Source: Alphaproteobacteria bacterium
GTDB lineage: Bacteria; Pseudomonadota; Alphaproteobacteria; Micavibrionales; Micavibrionaceae
Assembly: GCA_023700945.1 (NCBI GenBank)
Contig: JAMPXY010000002.1
Location: 1-62,902, forward strand
DNA: 62,902 nucleotides
Direction of reading: 5' to 3'
Shown: one piece after another, positions 26,597 through 35,250 of the stretch
Layout of the letters: the number at the start of each line of letters is the position of its first letter
Numbering within the stretch: position 1 is the stretch's first letter
Translations under genes and position numbers: made by a program
The notes under the pieces: model-generated
The model's input: only the letters and a program-made list of their open reading frames with translations
Told to the model about the DNA's origin: nothing
Database searches by the model: none

Positions 26597-26673
26597 TGGT
26601 GGGCCCGGAGGGACTTGAACCCCCGACCTAGGCGTTATGAGCACCCAGCTCTAACCAACTGAGCTACAGGCCC
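26597..26673 (-). tRNA. tRNA with anticodon CAT, probably tRNA-Ile2 (lysidine type)
   Basis: 77 nt including an encoded CCA. The acceptor stem GGGCCTG pairs with CGGGCCC, with discriminator A. The D arm is GCTC AGTTGGTTA GAGC, the anticodon loop is CTCATAA and the T arm is GGGGG TTCAAGT CCCTC. The acceptor sequence resembles Ile2 rather than elongator or initiator Met, as does the location beside rpoD, which other proteobacteria share. Decoding of AUA would need TilS to make lysidine at C34. Elongator Met remains an alternative. Confidence 0.85.
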
Positions 26674-26674
26674 G

Positions 26675-26702
26675 ACCAACCCCTTCATTATCAGGGATTG
26701 GT
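26675..26702 (-). other. Hairpin between rpoD and the tRNA gene
   Basis: On the minus-strand transcript ACCAAUCCC pairs with GGGGUUGGU (9 bp with one U-G), loop of 10 bases, ending one base before the tRNA 5' end. It has no U tract, so it is more likely a processing or stability element than a terminator. Confidence 0.35.
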
Positions 26703-26732
26703 GCGGGCTTCAACCCTTTGCGGGAGTTTATA

Positions 26733-28703
26733 TCAAGTATCGAGGAAGCTACGGAGTTTACGGCTGCGGCTCGGGTGTTTGAGCTTACGTAGAGCCTTGG
26801 CTTCGATCTGGCGGATACGTTCACGGGTAACATTGAACTGCTGACCCACCTCTTCCAAGGTGTGATCGGTGTTCATGCCGATACCAAAACGCATGCGCAG
26901 CACACGCTCCTCACGCGGGGTCAGTGTCGCCAGCACCCGGGTCGTTGTTTCGCGCAGATTCGAGTGAATGGCCGCATCCACCGGGAGCAACGCATTTTTG
27001 TCCTCAATGAAATCACCCAATGTTGAGTCTTCTTCATCACCAATCGGAGTCTCGAGCGAGACCGGTTCTTTGGCAATTTTGAGAACTTTACGCACCTTGT
27101 CGAGGGGCATGTGCAAACGCTCGGCCAGTTCTTCCGGCGTCGGTTCACGGCCAATCTCGTGCATCATCTGGCGGCTAGTACGCACCAGTTTGTTGATGGT
27201 TTCGATCATGTGCACCGGAATACGGATGGTGCGGGCCTGATCGGCAATCGAACGGGTGATGGCCTGACGGATCCACCATGTCGCATAGGTCGAGAATTTA
27301 TAGCCGCGGCGATATTCAAACTTATCAACCGCCTTCATCAGGCCGATATTGCCTTCCTGAATCAGGTCAAGGAATTGCAGACCGCGGTTGGTATATTTTT
27401 TGGCAATCGAAATCACAAGGCGCAGGTTGGCCTCGACCATTTCTTTTTTGGCACGCGAGGCCTCGCGTTCGCCCTTTTGCACGGTTGATACGATCCGGCG
27501 GAATTCAGCAATCGGCAGCTGGGCTTCTTCAGAGATCTCCGTCACGCGGTCGCGGACACTTTTGATCTCATCTTTATGCTTATCCGAGAATTTGACCCAG
27601 CCTTTGCCTTTAAGCTTGGCAATATTGGCGCCCCAGCGCGGGTTTTGCTCATTACCGAAATATTGTTCGATGAAGTCTTCACGTTTGACACCACAATCAA
27701 CCGCCAAGCGCATCAGGCCACCTTCCAGGCTGACCAGTTCGCGGTTAGCCTTGTACAGACGAGCAATCAGCTGATCAATCCGGGCGTTATTGAGCCGCAC
27801 CTCATTCATCAGTTCAACCATCTCCTGCTTGACGCCGTCATATTTCTTGTTCAGCGCCGGTGGCGGTTCCTTGCTTTTGGAGGTGAACTCCATGCGTTCG
27901 GTTTGCACCTTGCGCAGCTTTTTGTATGTCTTTTGAATTTTGCCAAAGGTTTCGACCACTTGCGGCAATAATTCAATTTCCATCGCCGAAAGAGAAATCC
28001 CGACCTCATCCTCGCTGGCACCTTCACCGCCCTCGCCGCCTTCGGCACCCTCGGGGGCTTCAGGCTCTTCGCGTTCCTCAGGCTCAATCGGGGCATCGCC
28101 CTGCTCGCCGCCATAGGTGGCATCAAGGTCAATGACCTCACGCAGCATAATCTCGCCCTTCTGCAGGGCCTCGTTCCAGGCAATAATTGCCTCGATCGCG
28201 AGCGGGCTTTCGCATATCCCGCCAATCATCATTTCACGACCGGCCTCAATACGTTTGGCAATCGCAATTTCACCCTCACGGGAAAGCAACTCCACCGAAC
28301 CCATCTCGCGCAGATACATACGCACCGGGTCATCAGTACGGCCGGTATCATCACTATCGATGTTACCGCCAGATTCATATTCACCCTTTTCGCTATCAGC
28401 CGCTTCGGCCTCGACTTCTGCCTCGACATCATCTTCACTATCAACCAGCTGAATACCGGCATCGGTGATCGTCGCCATTGAATCCTCGATCTGGTCAGAC
28501 GAGAATTCCTGCGCGGGGAGCGATTTGTTAATCTCGTCATAGGTCAGGAACCCCTGTTCCTTACCCTTGACCACGAGCTTTTTGACGATGGATTCCAGCG
28601 AGCCCTTGACGACTGTGGACTCGCGCGTCTCCTCTTGCTCCTGCACTTTTTTCTTGGCAGAAGCCTTGCTCGTAGTTTTTGATACCATGGGTTTACGACT
28701 CAT
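26733..28703 (-). CDS. rpoD: RNA polymerase primary sigma factor RpoD (sigma-70)
   Basis: 656 residues. Region 1.1 begins after a Lys/Ser-rich head ([23 protein letters not shown]), an acidic stretch follows (about 90-125), region 1.2 starts [12 protein letters not shown], and a large non-conserved acidic insert (about 200-235) precedes region 2. Core regions are [21 protein letters not shown] (2.2), [20 protein letters not shown] (2.3-2.4), [20 protein letters not shown] and [20 protein letters not shown] (4.2). It follows dnaG by 75 bp, the common macromolecular-synthesis order, and precedes a tRNA gene. Confidence 0.97.
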   Translation of the reverse strand: MSRKPMVSKTTSKASAKKKVQEQEETRESTVVKGSLESIVKKLVVKGKEQGFLTYDEINKSLPAQEFSSDQIEDSMATITDAGIQLVDSEDDVEAEVEAEAADSEKGEYESGGNIDSDDTGRTDDPVRMYLREMGSVELLSREGEIAIAKRIEAGREMMIGGICESPLAIEAIIAWNEALQKGEIMLREVIDLDATYGGEQGDAPIEPEEREEPEAPEGAEGGEGGEGASEDEVGISLSAMEIELLPQVVETFGKIQKTYKKLRKVQTERMEFTSKSKEPPPALNKKYDGVKQEMVELMNEVRLNNARIDQLIARLYKANRELVSLEGGLMRLAVDCGVKREDFIEQYFGNEQNPRWGANIAKLKGKGWVKFSDKHKDEIKSVRDRVTEISEEAQLPIAEFRRIVSTVQKGEREASRAKKEMVEANLRLVISIAKKYTNRGLQFLDLIQEGNIGLMKAVDKFEYRRGYKFSTYATWWIRQAITRSIADQARTIRIPVHMIETINKLVRTSRQMMHEIGREPTPEELAERLHMPLDKVRKVLKIAKEPVSLETPIGDEEDSTLGDFIEDKNALLPVDAAIHSNLRETTTRVLATLTPREERVLRMRFGIGMNTDHTLEEVGQQFNVTRERIRQIEAKALRKLKHPSRSRKLRSFLDT

Positions 28704-28778
28704 ATATGACCGACTCGGTGATTAGACCGTACTTTTTAAGAAAAATCAAAGGCCTATTGCAAGAAGTATTTATCAAAA

Positions 28779-30623
28779 TCAGCTGTTATTTTCCTGCACA
28801 TCCCGCAAAGCCCGTATCCGGTTCTGGTTATCTTCGCTGAAATCCTGCGCCAGAGCCTGCCGGGCCGCCTGCACTTCACGATCCACGGCCGGCTGGCGCA
28901 GCCGAGAAACAATCTCCCGCCAACCCTTCATCGCCAACGAATAATCGGCAGAGGGCCGCGCAAATCCCGCATGTATGTAAATTGATTCCGAGAGGATCGC
29001 CTCCAGATCCTCTGCATAACCTGCCCCTTTCAGATGGGTGACCAAAGCCTCGGCGTCAAGGGCCTGATCCCCTGCGGCGCGCTGTAAAATCTCCTGACGC
29101 AGCTGATCAAGACGTGGCAGGCCCGCGATATCGAGCCCACCCAGCTCTTCCTCCACATCCGCAATCATCTGGGGATGATTAATCATGGTGGCAAGCAATA
29201 TCGGCAACGCCAGCGCCGATCCTGCTGCAGGCGGACGACGCAAATTAACAGGAGATACTGATTTCTTATTATTTTTCAAATAATTATTAGAAAAATCTCT
29301 ATTTTTTCTTGAGGCAGAAAACGTCTCATAAATGCGGTCACGGAACATCTGGCGGTAATATTGTTGCACCGCTCTGTCCGCTATGCGCCCAGTTTCGTCT
29401 TCAAGTATTTTCTCAAGACCTGCCCGTACCTCAGGAGTATTGAATGATTTACCTGCTGTATAATGGCCCCAAACAAAATCAACCAGCGGGATTGCCGCCT
29501 TCAGTACATCCTCCAGAGCCTTGGGCCCCTGCCCACGCACCAGACTGTCCGGATCCTGCCCCGCAGGCAGAAAGGCAAACCGAGCCGAGTGATGGGGTTT
29601 TAGCAACGGCAGCAGATTTTCTGCCGCCCGCACCGCTGCCCGTTGCCCGGCGGCATCGCCGTCAAAGCACAGGATCGGACATTTGTCCTCATCGGGTATA
29701 ATTTTCCATAAGTTTAAAATCTGTTCATCGGTCAAGGCTGTGCCCAACGGCGCAACCGCCCCGCGCCAGCCCGCCTGAAAACAGGCGATCACATCGAGAT
29801 AGCCCTCGACCACCACCACCGGCAGCCCCTCGGCCGCTGCCTGCCGGGCATGCGATTCGCCGTAAACCATGCGCCCCTTATGAAACAGCGTCGTTTCGGA
29901 CGAGTTGATGTATTTGGGCGGTTTGCTGGCCCCGGGGGCCAAGGGCCGCAAATGTTCGGGCAAAACCCGTCCGCCAAACGCCACCACCCGGCCCCGGCGA
30001 TCTGCTACAGGAAACATGACCCGGTCACGGAAGAACGAATAAGGCTCGCGGCCTTTATCAGAACGGCGCACCACCCCGGCCTCAATCATTTGCGCCTCGG
30101 TGTACTCACGCGCTGCCAGATAAGTGCGTAATGTCTGCCCATCCGCCGGAGCGTAGCCCAAGCGAAAGGCTGAAATCATATCATCGGGCAGCCCCCGTTC
30201 CCGCAGATAGCGCAAGGCTTCGGGATTACGCGGATCACGCAACTGCATTTCGAAAAAGCGTGTCGCATCATCCATCAGGGCATAAAGGCTTTTTTCTCGC
30301 TTCGAGGCTTCGACCTCCTGCGCTGATTGCTGAGGTACCTGCAAACCAGCCTGCGCTGCCAGCACCTCGACCGCCTCGATGAAGGATAGATTGTCATGCT
30401 GCATGACAAACCCGACCGCGTCGCCATGGGCGCCACAGCCAAAACAGTGATAGAATTGTTTGTCGTCGTTAATATAAAAAGAAGGTGATTTTTCCCCATG
30501 AAACGGGCAGCAAGCCTTAAATTCCCGGCCCGCACGCGTCAGCTTGACCTTGCGTCCAACCACTTCGGACAGGGTCAGGCGGTCACGGAGCTCTTGCATA
30601 AATCGCGGCGAAATGGATGACAT
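28779..30623 (-). CDS. dnaG: DNA primase
   Basis: 614 residues, normal for DnaG. It makes RNA primers at the replication fork. The N-terminal CHC2 zinc finger has Cys39, His42, Cys60 and Cys63 (ACCPFHGEKSPSF, FYHCFGCGAHGDAV). The Toprim core shows VVVEGYLDVIACFQAGW and CFDGDAAGQRAA. The C-terminal helicase-interaction region is divergent, as usual. It is followed by rpoD. A small plus-strand gene starts 120 bp upstream in the opposite direction. Confidence 0.97.
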   Translation of the reverse strand: MSSISPRFMQELRDRLTLSEVVGRKVKLTRAGREFKACCPFHGEKSPSFYINDDKQFYHCFGCGAHGDAVGFVMQHDNLSFIEAVEVLAAQAGLQVPQQSAQEVEASKREKSLYALMDDATRFFEMQLRDPRNPEALRYLRERGLPDDMISAFRLGYAPADGQTLRTYLAAREYTEAQMIEAGVVRRSDKGREPYSFFRDRVMFPVADRRGRVVAFGGRVLPEHLRPLAPGASKPPKYINSSETTLFHKGRMVYGESHARQAAAEGLPVVVVEGYLDVIACFQAGWRGAVAPLGTALTDEQILNLWKIIPDEDKCPILCFDGDAAGQRAAVRAAENLLPLLKPHHSARFAFLPAGQDPDSLVRGQGPKALEDVLKAAIPLVDFVWGHYTAGKSFNTPEVRAGLEKILEDETGRIADRAVQQYYRQMFRDRIYETFSASRKNRDFSNNYLKNNKKSVSPVNLRRPPAAGSALALPILLATMINHPQMIADVEEELGGLDIAGLPRLDQLRQEILQRAAGDQALDAEALVTHLKGAGYAEDLEAILSESIYIHAGFARPSADYSLAMKGWREIVSRLRQPAVDREVQAARQALAQDFSEDNQNRIRALRDVQENNS

Positions 30624-30743
30624 ACGCCTCTTCTAGCAGACTGGCCGTTTGCCTCCAAGGGTGATTTGACAGAAACCAAGGCTTCGCTTAAGTTCAAGCC
30701 CGTTCCATAAAAGACCCTATACTGGACAGGAGGATCAGAGATT

Positions 30744-30980
30744 ATGTCAGACGAACCTACATCAAGCCTGAGAGCTGTCTGCTTCTACTTCGGGGCCGTA
30801 AGTGCTGGTGTGGGCTGCATGGCTCTGACTGTCGCCCTGCATGATCGTCCGAAAGAGAATAAAACCGTCAAGATTGATCCGTGCGAAATGATAACCCAGC
30901 CACAAAGTGTCGATGAAAATCGTGCGATGAAAATGCTGGAATGCGGACTGCGCCACGGCTTTGCTCTCCGCCACCCCTGA
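30744..30980 (+). CDS. Small single-pass membrane protein, unknown
   Basis: 78 residues with GGAGG ten bases before the ATG. Residues about 11-33 form one hydrophobic segment (AVCFYFGAVSAGVGCMALT), so the protein is probably a small inner-membrane protein with a short cytoplasmic or periplasmic tail (DPCEMITQPQSVDEN). Two Cys occur in the tail. It is not recognised. It sits between divergent dnaG and the convergent Nudix gene. Confidence 0.55.
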   Translation: MSDEPTSSLRAVCFYFGAVSAGVGCMALTVALHDRPKENKTVKIDPCEMITQPQSVDENRAMKMLECGLRHGFALRHP

Positions 30981-31004
30981 AAGCGGACACATCTTCCCTG
31001 ATCT

Positions 31005-31496
31005 CTAGCTTAGCCTACCGGGTCTGCACCCCTGCGGCGCGGAAAGCTGATTGATATTTAAAAGAGCCTGACCGACCTTGGGCGATATACGCGTCCCCAG
31101 TAAAGACACGGCCTCCTGCGGCTCCACCAGCAAAAGATCTTCATGCTCTTCCGCGAGGCAGTTGCGTGGCTCACCCTCGATATAGGCACAGTGAATAAAA
31201 ACCTTGTTGGTACCTTTTAAATGGGGGTGCTGTATTACATCCACCGGGTGATGACTAACGACCCGCGCCTTGATCCCGATTTCTTCTTCCAGTTCACGCA
31301 GGGCCGTGTGACTGATGGTAGCATCGCCCGGCTCCGGCTTGCCACCGGGCAAGTCGTACCACGTTTCGCCATTCTTGCTCCGGCATAGGATAGGCACCTT
31401 GCCATTAACCGTGATCAGAACATTGACAACCGGCTCCTTGACCACAATTTGATTGGGGTCAGCGTGTCCTGTAAACGGAATCCGCGTATGCGTCAT
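31005..31496 (-). CDS. Nudix hydrolase
   Basis: 163 residues. The Nudix box is at about 51-75: GGKPEPGDATISH then ALRELEEEIGI. It departs slightly from GX5EX7REUXEEXGU, having Asp58 for the first Glu and one extra residue before Arg67-Glu68; the EE metal ligands at 71-72 are kept. Such enzymes hydrolyse nucleoside diphosphates linked to X (oxidised nucleotides, ADP-ribose and others); substrate unknown. It lies between yqeY and dnaG on the same strand, with 122 bp to yqeY. Confidence 0.88.
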   Translation of the reverse strand: MTHTRIPFTGHADPNQIVVKEPVVNVLITVNGKVPILCRSKNGETWYDLPGGKPEPGDATISHTALRELEEEIGIKARVVSHHPVDVIQHPHLKGTNKVFIHCAYIEGEPRNCLAEEHEDLLLVEPQEAVSLLGTRISPKVGQALLNINQLSAPQGCRPGRLS

Positions 31497-31618
31497 GAAA
31501 GCCTCCGAAGTGCCGCACCTGTGCCAGTCTTTTCATTCTAACGTGACAAATACAAATAGTTTCTTAATTCCCAGACAGAACTCATGCATAAATGTATGGA
31601 AAATCAGGGAATTACTGC

Positions 31619-32080
31619 CTAACCCGCCAGACGCTTCTTGATCGCGCCACTGGCCTTGGTCATATCAAGCTTCCCGGCGTAACGGGTTTTTAGTTCCGCC
31701 ATCACCTTGCCCATTTCCTTGATATCCGTCACGTTCAGTTCGGTGATCAGCCCGCTGATCACATTATCAACCTCGGCCTCCGACATTTGCTGCGGCATGA
31801 ATTTCTGGATGACGGCTACCTCGCCGATTTCACGGTCATACAAATCCATGCGGTTGGCCCCCTTGTAGGTTTCGGCCGATTCCTGACGTTGCTTGATCAT
31901 CGACTGCATCATCGACAATATTTCGCTGTCGCCAATTCCATCCATATTACCACTACTGCGGGCATTAATATCGCGATCCTTGATCCCGGCATTGATCAGC
32001 CGCACCGTGGCCACGGTGATTTCATCCTTGGCTTTCATAGCCTCTTTCAAGGCGTTATTGAGTTCGGTGCGCTTATCCAT
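31619..32080 (-). CDS. yqeY: GatB/YqeY family protein
   Basis: 153 residues from the ATG at 32080, with AAAGGA about ten bases upstream. The YqeY fold matches the tRNA-binding C-terminal part of GatB: MDKRTELNNALKEAMKAKDE, TVRLINAGIKDRDINAR, ILSMMQSMIKQRQESAETYK and the C-terminal KEMGKVMAELKTRYAGKLDM. Its role alone is not settled; a link to Glu/Asp-tRNA amidotransferase chemistry is only by homology. Placement upstream of dnaG/rpoD and divergent from carA is typical. Confidence 0.93.
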   Translation of the reverse strand: MDKRTELNNALKEAMKAKDEITVATVRLINAGIKDRDINARSSGNMDGIGDSEILSMMQSMIKQRQESAETYKGANRMDLYDREIGEVAVIQKFMPQQMSEAEVDNVISGLITELNVTDIKEMGKVMAELKTRYAGKLDMTKASGAIKKRLAG

Positions 32081-32158
32081 GGAATTATGTCCTTTCCGGT
32101 CTTTACATCTGCCTTTTGGTGTAGCTATTCTGCGGTCAATCGTCAACCTGCAGCCAGA

Positions 32159-33349
32159 ATGTCCATCATGCCCGAAACTGCCAAGTCCGAAACAATCAAG
32201 CCGAAATCAGCGACTGCCGTGATTGTTTTAGCCGATGGCAGCGTCTTGTGGGGTAACGGCATCGGCGCTGAGGGCCAGGCGGTGGGAGAAATCTGTTTCA
32301 ATACCGCCATGACCGGCTATCAGGAAATCCTGACCGACCCCAGCTATGCCGGGGAAATCATCACATTCACCTTCCCGCATATCGGCAATGTCGGCGCGAA
32401 TGCCGAAGACATTGAATCACTGACCCCCGCCTGCCGCGGCCTGATCGTGCGTGAAGATGTCACCACAGACTCAAACTGGCGCGCCAACAGTTCTTTTGCC
32501 AACTGGCTGGTCTCACATAACATCCCCGGGATTTGCGGCATTGATACCCGTGCCCTGACCCAACGCATCCGCGATAGTGGTGCACCCAACGGCATCATCT
32601 GCCACAATCCCAAGGGTGAATTTGATATCGCTGCCCTGAAAAAGGAAGCCGCCGCCTGGCCGGGGCTGGAGGGCATGGATCTCGCCAAGGAAGTTTCCTG
32701 CACACACAGCTATAGCTGGGACGAAACGTTGTGGCAGATGGGAAGCGGTCACGGCCAACAAGCCCACCCGCAGTATCATGTCGTGGCCATGGATTTTGGC
32801 GCCAAACGTAATATCCTGCGCTGCCTCGCCTCCGCCGGATGCAAAGTCACAGTCGTGCCCGGCAACACTGCTGCCGAGGACATACTGGCACTGAAACCCG
32901 ATGGCGTGTTCCTGTCTAATGGCCCCGGTGACCCGGCAGCGACAGGTGTCTACGCCGTACCAACAATCAAAACCTTACTGGACAAACGAATCCCGATTTT
33001 TGGTATTTGCCTCGGCCACCAGCTCCTCTGCCTTGCACTCGGTGGTAAAACCACCAAAATGCCTCTCGGGCACCGTGGTGCCAATCACCCGGTGCAAGAC
33101 CTGCAAACCGGGATGGTGGAAATCACCAGCCAGAATCATGGTTTTTGTGTTTTACCCGAAACCCTGCCCGTCAATGTCGAGGTCACCCATATCAGCCTGT
33201 TTGATAAATCGAACGAGGGCTTGCGTGTGATAGACAAACCCGCCTTTTCCGTGCAATACCACCCGGAATCATCGCCCGGCCCTCATGACAGTCATTATTT
33301 ATTCGGACGTTTTATCGAGATGATCGAAACCAGCAGAAAGGCGGCCTGA
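32159..33349 (+). CDS. carA: Carbamoyl-phosphate synthase small (glutaminase) subunit
   Basis: 396 residues from the ATG at 32159 (another in-frame ATG is at 32168; neither has a strong ribosome binding site). The frame is open back to 31787 but that stretch is antisense to yqeY. CarA releases ammonia from glutamine for CarB. The N-terminal domain has VLADGSVLWGNGIG, FNTAMTGYQEILTDPSYAG and ITFTFPHIGNVG. The glutaminase has SNGPGDP, IFGICLGHQLLCLALGG with the nucleophile Cys, and QYHPESSPGPHD. carB is nearly 2 kb downstream, separated by four small genes. Confidence 0.95.
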   Translation: MSIMPETAKSETIKPKSATAVIVLADGSVLWGNGIGAEGQAVGEICFNTAMTGYQEILTDPSYAGEIITFTFPHIGNVGANAEDIESLTPACRGLIVREDVTTDSNWRANSSFANWLVSHNIPGICGIDTRALTQRIRDSGAPNGIICHNPKGEFDIAALKKEAAAWPGLEGMDLAKEVSCTHSYSWDETLWQMGSGHGQQAHPQYHVVAMDFGAKRNILRCLASAGCKVTVVPGNTAAEDILALKPDGVFLSNGPGDPAATGVYAVPTIKTLLDKRIPIFGICLGHQLLCLALGGKTTKMPLGHRGANHPVQDLQTGMVEITSQNHGFCVLPETLPVNVEVTHISLFDKSNEGLRVIDKPAFSVQYHPESSPGPHDSHYLFGRFIEMIETSRKAA

Positions 33350-33350
33350 T

Positions 33351-33539
33351 ATGCGTATTTTTTCATTTCTGATTTTAACCTGCTTCAGCCTGTCAGCCTG
33401 CAGCAGCATGTCACGCACGGATCGTACCGTGATGGGAGGTATTGCCGGGGCGGGTGTCGGGGCGGCGGTTAGCGATACCGTGCGCGGCGCCGGTATCGGG
33501 GCCGTAGCCGGGGCCGCTATTGGCGCCGCGACTTACTAG
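33351..33539 (+). CDS. Small glycine-zipper lipoprotein
   Basis: 62 residues. MRIFSFLILTCFSLSAC is a lipoprotein signal with the lipobox LSAC, so Cys17 should be lipidated. The mature part is short and made of glycine/alanine repeats (GGIAGAGVGAAV, GAGIGAVAGAAIGAATY), a glycine-zipper pattern known in small outer-membrane lipoproteins such as OsmB or SlyB relatives. It starts two bases after the carA stop and is probably co-transcribed. Likely role is envelope packing or stress; inferred from pattern only. Confidence 0.75.
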   Translation: MRIFSFLILTCFSLSACSSMSRTDRTVMGGIAGAGVGAAVSDTVRGAGIGAVAGAAIGAATY

Positions 33540-33577
33540 ATTATTTTTCTCGGTTATTTGCCTAAAGGCGATGCCCC

Positions 33578-34009
33578 CTATTGGGGATCGAACCACAATT
33601 CGCAGTCGTAATCAAACGTCACCTCTTCCCCGGCCTTGATATCGCGGGCGGCGGTCATGGTCATTTCTTTGGTTTCGAAATCGCAGTCAAATTCCGCATT
33701 CGGATTTTTTGAGTGATTATAAAGACCAATATAACCAAGGCCGATCGCATATTCGGTATCGACCCCTTTTTCTTCCCACAGAAAGCAATAATTTTCGAGC
33801 AACAAAGATGATCCGTCAGCCCGTGTCATATCCTCGACCGGGAACACAATCGCAGGTGAGCGTTCAATCAATGTGCCTTGCGGAATATCGACCCGGGCAA
33901 TTATGCCGCGGTCCTTGCCGTGGACATAGGCCCATTCCACCAGCGGATTAAGAGCCGGGGCTGGTTCAGGCTTTTTCAGGACATGAGTGCTCATCGGGAT
34001 AACTTTCAT
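33578..34009 (-). CDS. SET-domain protein (putative protein lysine methyltransferase)
   Basis: 143 residues, essentially one SET domain. Recognisable parts are KDRGIIARVDIPQGTLIERSP (cofactor-binding start), LYNHSKNPNAEFD (Asn98-His99-Ser100) and DIKAGEEVTFDYD (catalytic Tyr134 region). SET enzymes methylate lysines with S-adenosylmethionine; bacterial ones have few known targets. There is no zinc post-SET region. The ATG at 34009 has no strong ribosome binding site; MSTHVL at 33994 is an alternative. It lies alone between carA and carB on the minus strand. Confidence 0.85.
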   Translation of the reverse strand: MKVIPMSTHVLKKPEPAPALNPLVEWAYVHGKDRGIIARVDIPQGTLIERSPAIVFPVEDMTRADGSSLLLENYCFLWEEKGVDTEYAIGLGYIGLYNHSKNPNAEFDCDFETKEMTMTAARDIKAGEEVTFDYDCELWFDPQ

Positions 34010-34151
34010 TCATTAGTGATGCTCTCTCCTACCGCTACGGCCAACAAAAGTCTATTGGGAATGTTGTCCTAACCAGGTTTTGTTTGCCGTGACCAGAAAG
34101 CGCGGCTATAACCCCCTCTAAGAATAAAAAAATAACAAGGACAGGGACAAA

Positions 34152-34499
34152 ATGAACACACAGCCCCAAAACGTCAGGGATCAAACACGCGCGAAAGCGA
34201 CCCTGAAACTCCGCCGTGAAAAAAATAATTTCGGAATCGCCACATTTTTTGCGATCGCCACCGCCACAACCTCACTGTTGATCATGTCGCGCATGGATAA
34301 CGGCGATGATTTCGACTTCCATGCCATGGTCGCGAACAAACCGGAGTACCAGCAGTTGGCAACCACTTACGAGAAACAGCTCAGTTTAGCCTGTGGCTTC
34401 TTTACGGTGATGGGCGGCCTGAATTGCGAATACCGGCGGCGCAAATTGAAAAAGGCGCAGGAGGCGGTAGATGCCCTGCCCGGCGGGCCACGCCCCTGA
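34152..34499 (+). CDS. Small membrane protein of unknown function
   Basis: 115 residues with AAGGACAGGG before the start. A basic N-terminus (KATLKLRREKNNF) leads into a hydrophobic helix GIATFFAIATATTSLLIMS at about 28-46, then an extramembrane segment about 47-75, and a second weaker segment LSLACGFFTVMGGLNC. The C-terminus is basic (EYRRRKLKKAQEA). Two membrane passes are likely. It is not recognised. The next gene follows after 41 bp on the same strand and also encodes a small membrane protein. Confidence 0.65.
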   Translation: MNTQPQNVRDQTRAKATLKLRREKNNFGIATFFAIATATTSLLIMSRMDNGDDFDFHAMVANKPEYQQLATTYEKQLSLACGFFTVMGGLNCEYRRRKLKKAQEAVDALPGGPRP

Positions 34500-34540
34500 G
34501 GTAGACTTACATTCACCAGACATAAGATAAGGTTTGTCAC

Positions 34541-34870
34541 ATGACACTCTCTGATAAATTTCTCAGTGCTGCTTGCGGGGTCGGGGCAGTAATTATCCCG
34601 GCAGCAATCGTTTCTATGCCCGCTTTTGTGGCCCTCGCGGAAGGACGAGAAACGCTGGGGCAGCATCTTGTGTATGCACAGGTACTGGCCTGCCTGACCG
34701 GGGCACTGGCAGCCTTGGGACTAACAGCCTACAGCCCTCGCAAATCCTTCTTCGCCGCCGCCGCCTTGGTCACAGCCAGTGCGCTCGGCTACGGCATTTA
34801 TGAGGGCACACTTAACCCGCATCAAATCGTACAAAAGGTGATGAACCCGGCAACCCCGGCAATCAAATAA
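34541..34870 (+). CDS. Small membrane protein of unknown function
   Basis: 109 residues with three hydrophobic stretches: AACGVGAVIIPAAIVSMPAF, LVYAQVLACLTGALAALGLT and SFFAAAALVTASALGYGI. It starts 41 bp after the preceding membrane-protein gene and is followed by a hairpin terminator. No catalytic or transport motif is visible. Possible partner of the upstream small membrane protein, on adjacency alone. Confidence 0.62.
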   Translation: MTLSDKFLSAACGVGAVIIPAAIVSMPAFVALAEGRETLGQHLVYAQVLACLTGALAALGLTAYSPRKSFFAAAALVTASALGYGIYEGTLNPHQIVQKVMNPATPAIK

Positions 34871-34918
34871 AAGACAGCGATGCTGCCTGCCCCGTGCTGA
34901 TTTCAGTAGGAAAAAAGA

Positions 34919-34942
34919 AAGGCCCGTCATTAAACGGGCCTT
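34919..34942. terminator. Probable terminator after the small membrane-protein genes
   Basis: AAGGCCCGT / ACGGGCCTT, a 9-bp stem with a 6-base loop, followed on the plus strand by TTGATCTTTTTC. The T run is interrupted. Confidence 0.7.
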
Positions 34943-35220
34943 GATCTTTTTCTTGTTTAACACACACCCAAGCAATACTCCGTTTGCCCGGAAATCCCTT
35001 AAACTTGGGATTTTTATAATTATTAATTTTGAATATCTTAATTTATACCTATTTTCGGGAAAATCACAAGCTTATTCTGCAAGCCTATCCTCTCCGGAAT
35101 TGGCCTCCAGCCCTGCAAAAACTGCATAAGTAGGGCAGGAGCCTCCATTTCCGGGCTTTTTCCCGTGTGCAAAGCCAAGAAAGCGGTTGCCCTACCCCCG
35201 TCTTTCGCTTACTTGTTGGT

Positions 35221-35245
35221 TCTCGGTAACCCCTACTTGCCGAGA
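35221..35245 (+). promoter_or_regulatory. Hairpin over the carB ribosome binding site
   Basis: TCTCGG (35221-35226) pairs with CCGAGA (35240-35245); the only Shine-Dalgarno-like GAGAG before the ATG at 35251 lies in the second arm. Translation control is inferred. Confidence 0.35.
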
Positions 35246-35250
35246 GTTTT

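Larger units (their letters stand above)
34871..35250. other. Gap before carB with terminator and folded leader
   Basis: This 380-bp gene-free stretch holds the terminator at 34919-34942, a second terminator-like hairpin (AAATCCC 34992-34998 / GGGATTT 35007-35013 plus T residues), and a hairpin directly before the carB start (35221-35245). I see no other gene. Confidence 0.6.

Noticed and set aside
31548-31561. 14-base match AAATACAAATAGTT also found near 43790
   Set aside because: A repeat of this length is expected by chance in a window this size, and the two contexts are unrelated.
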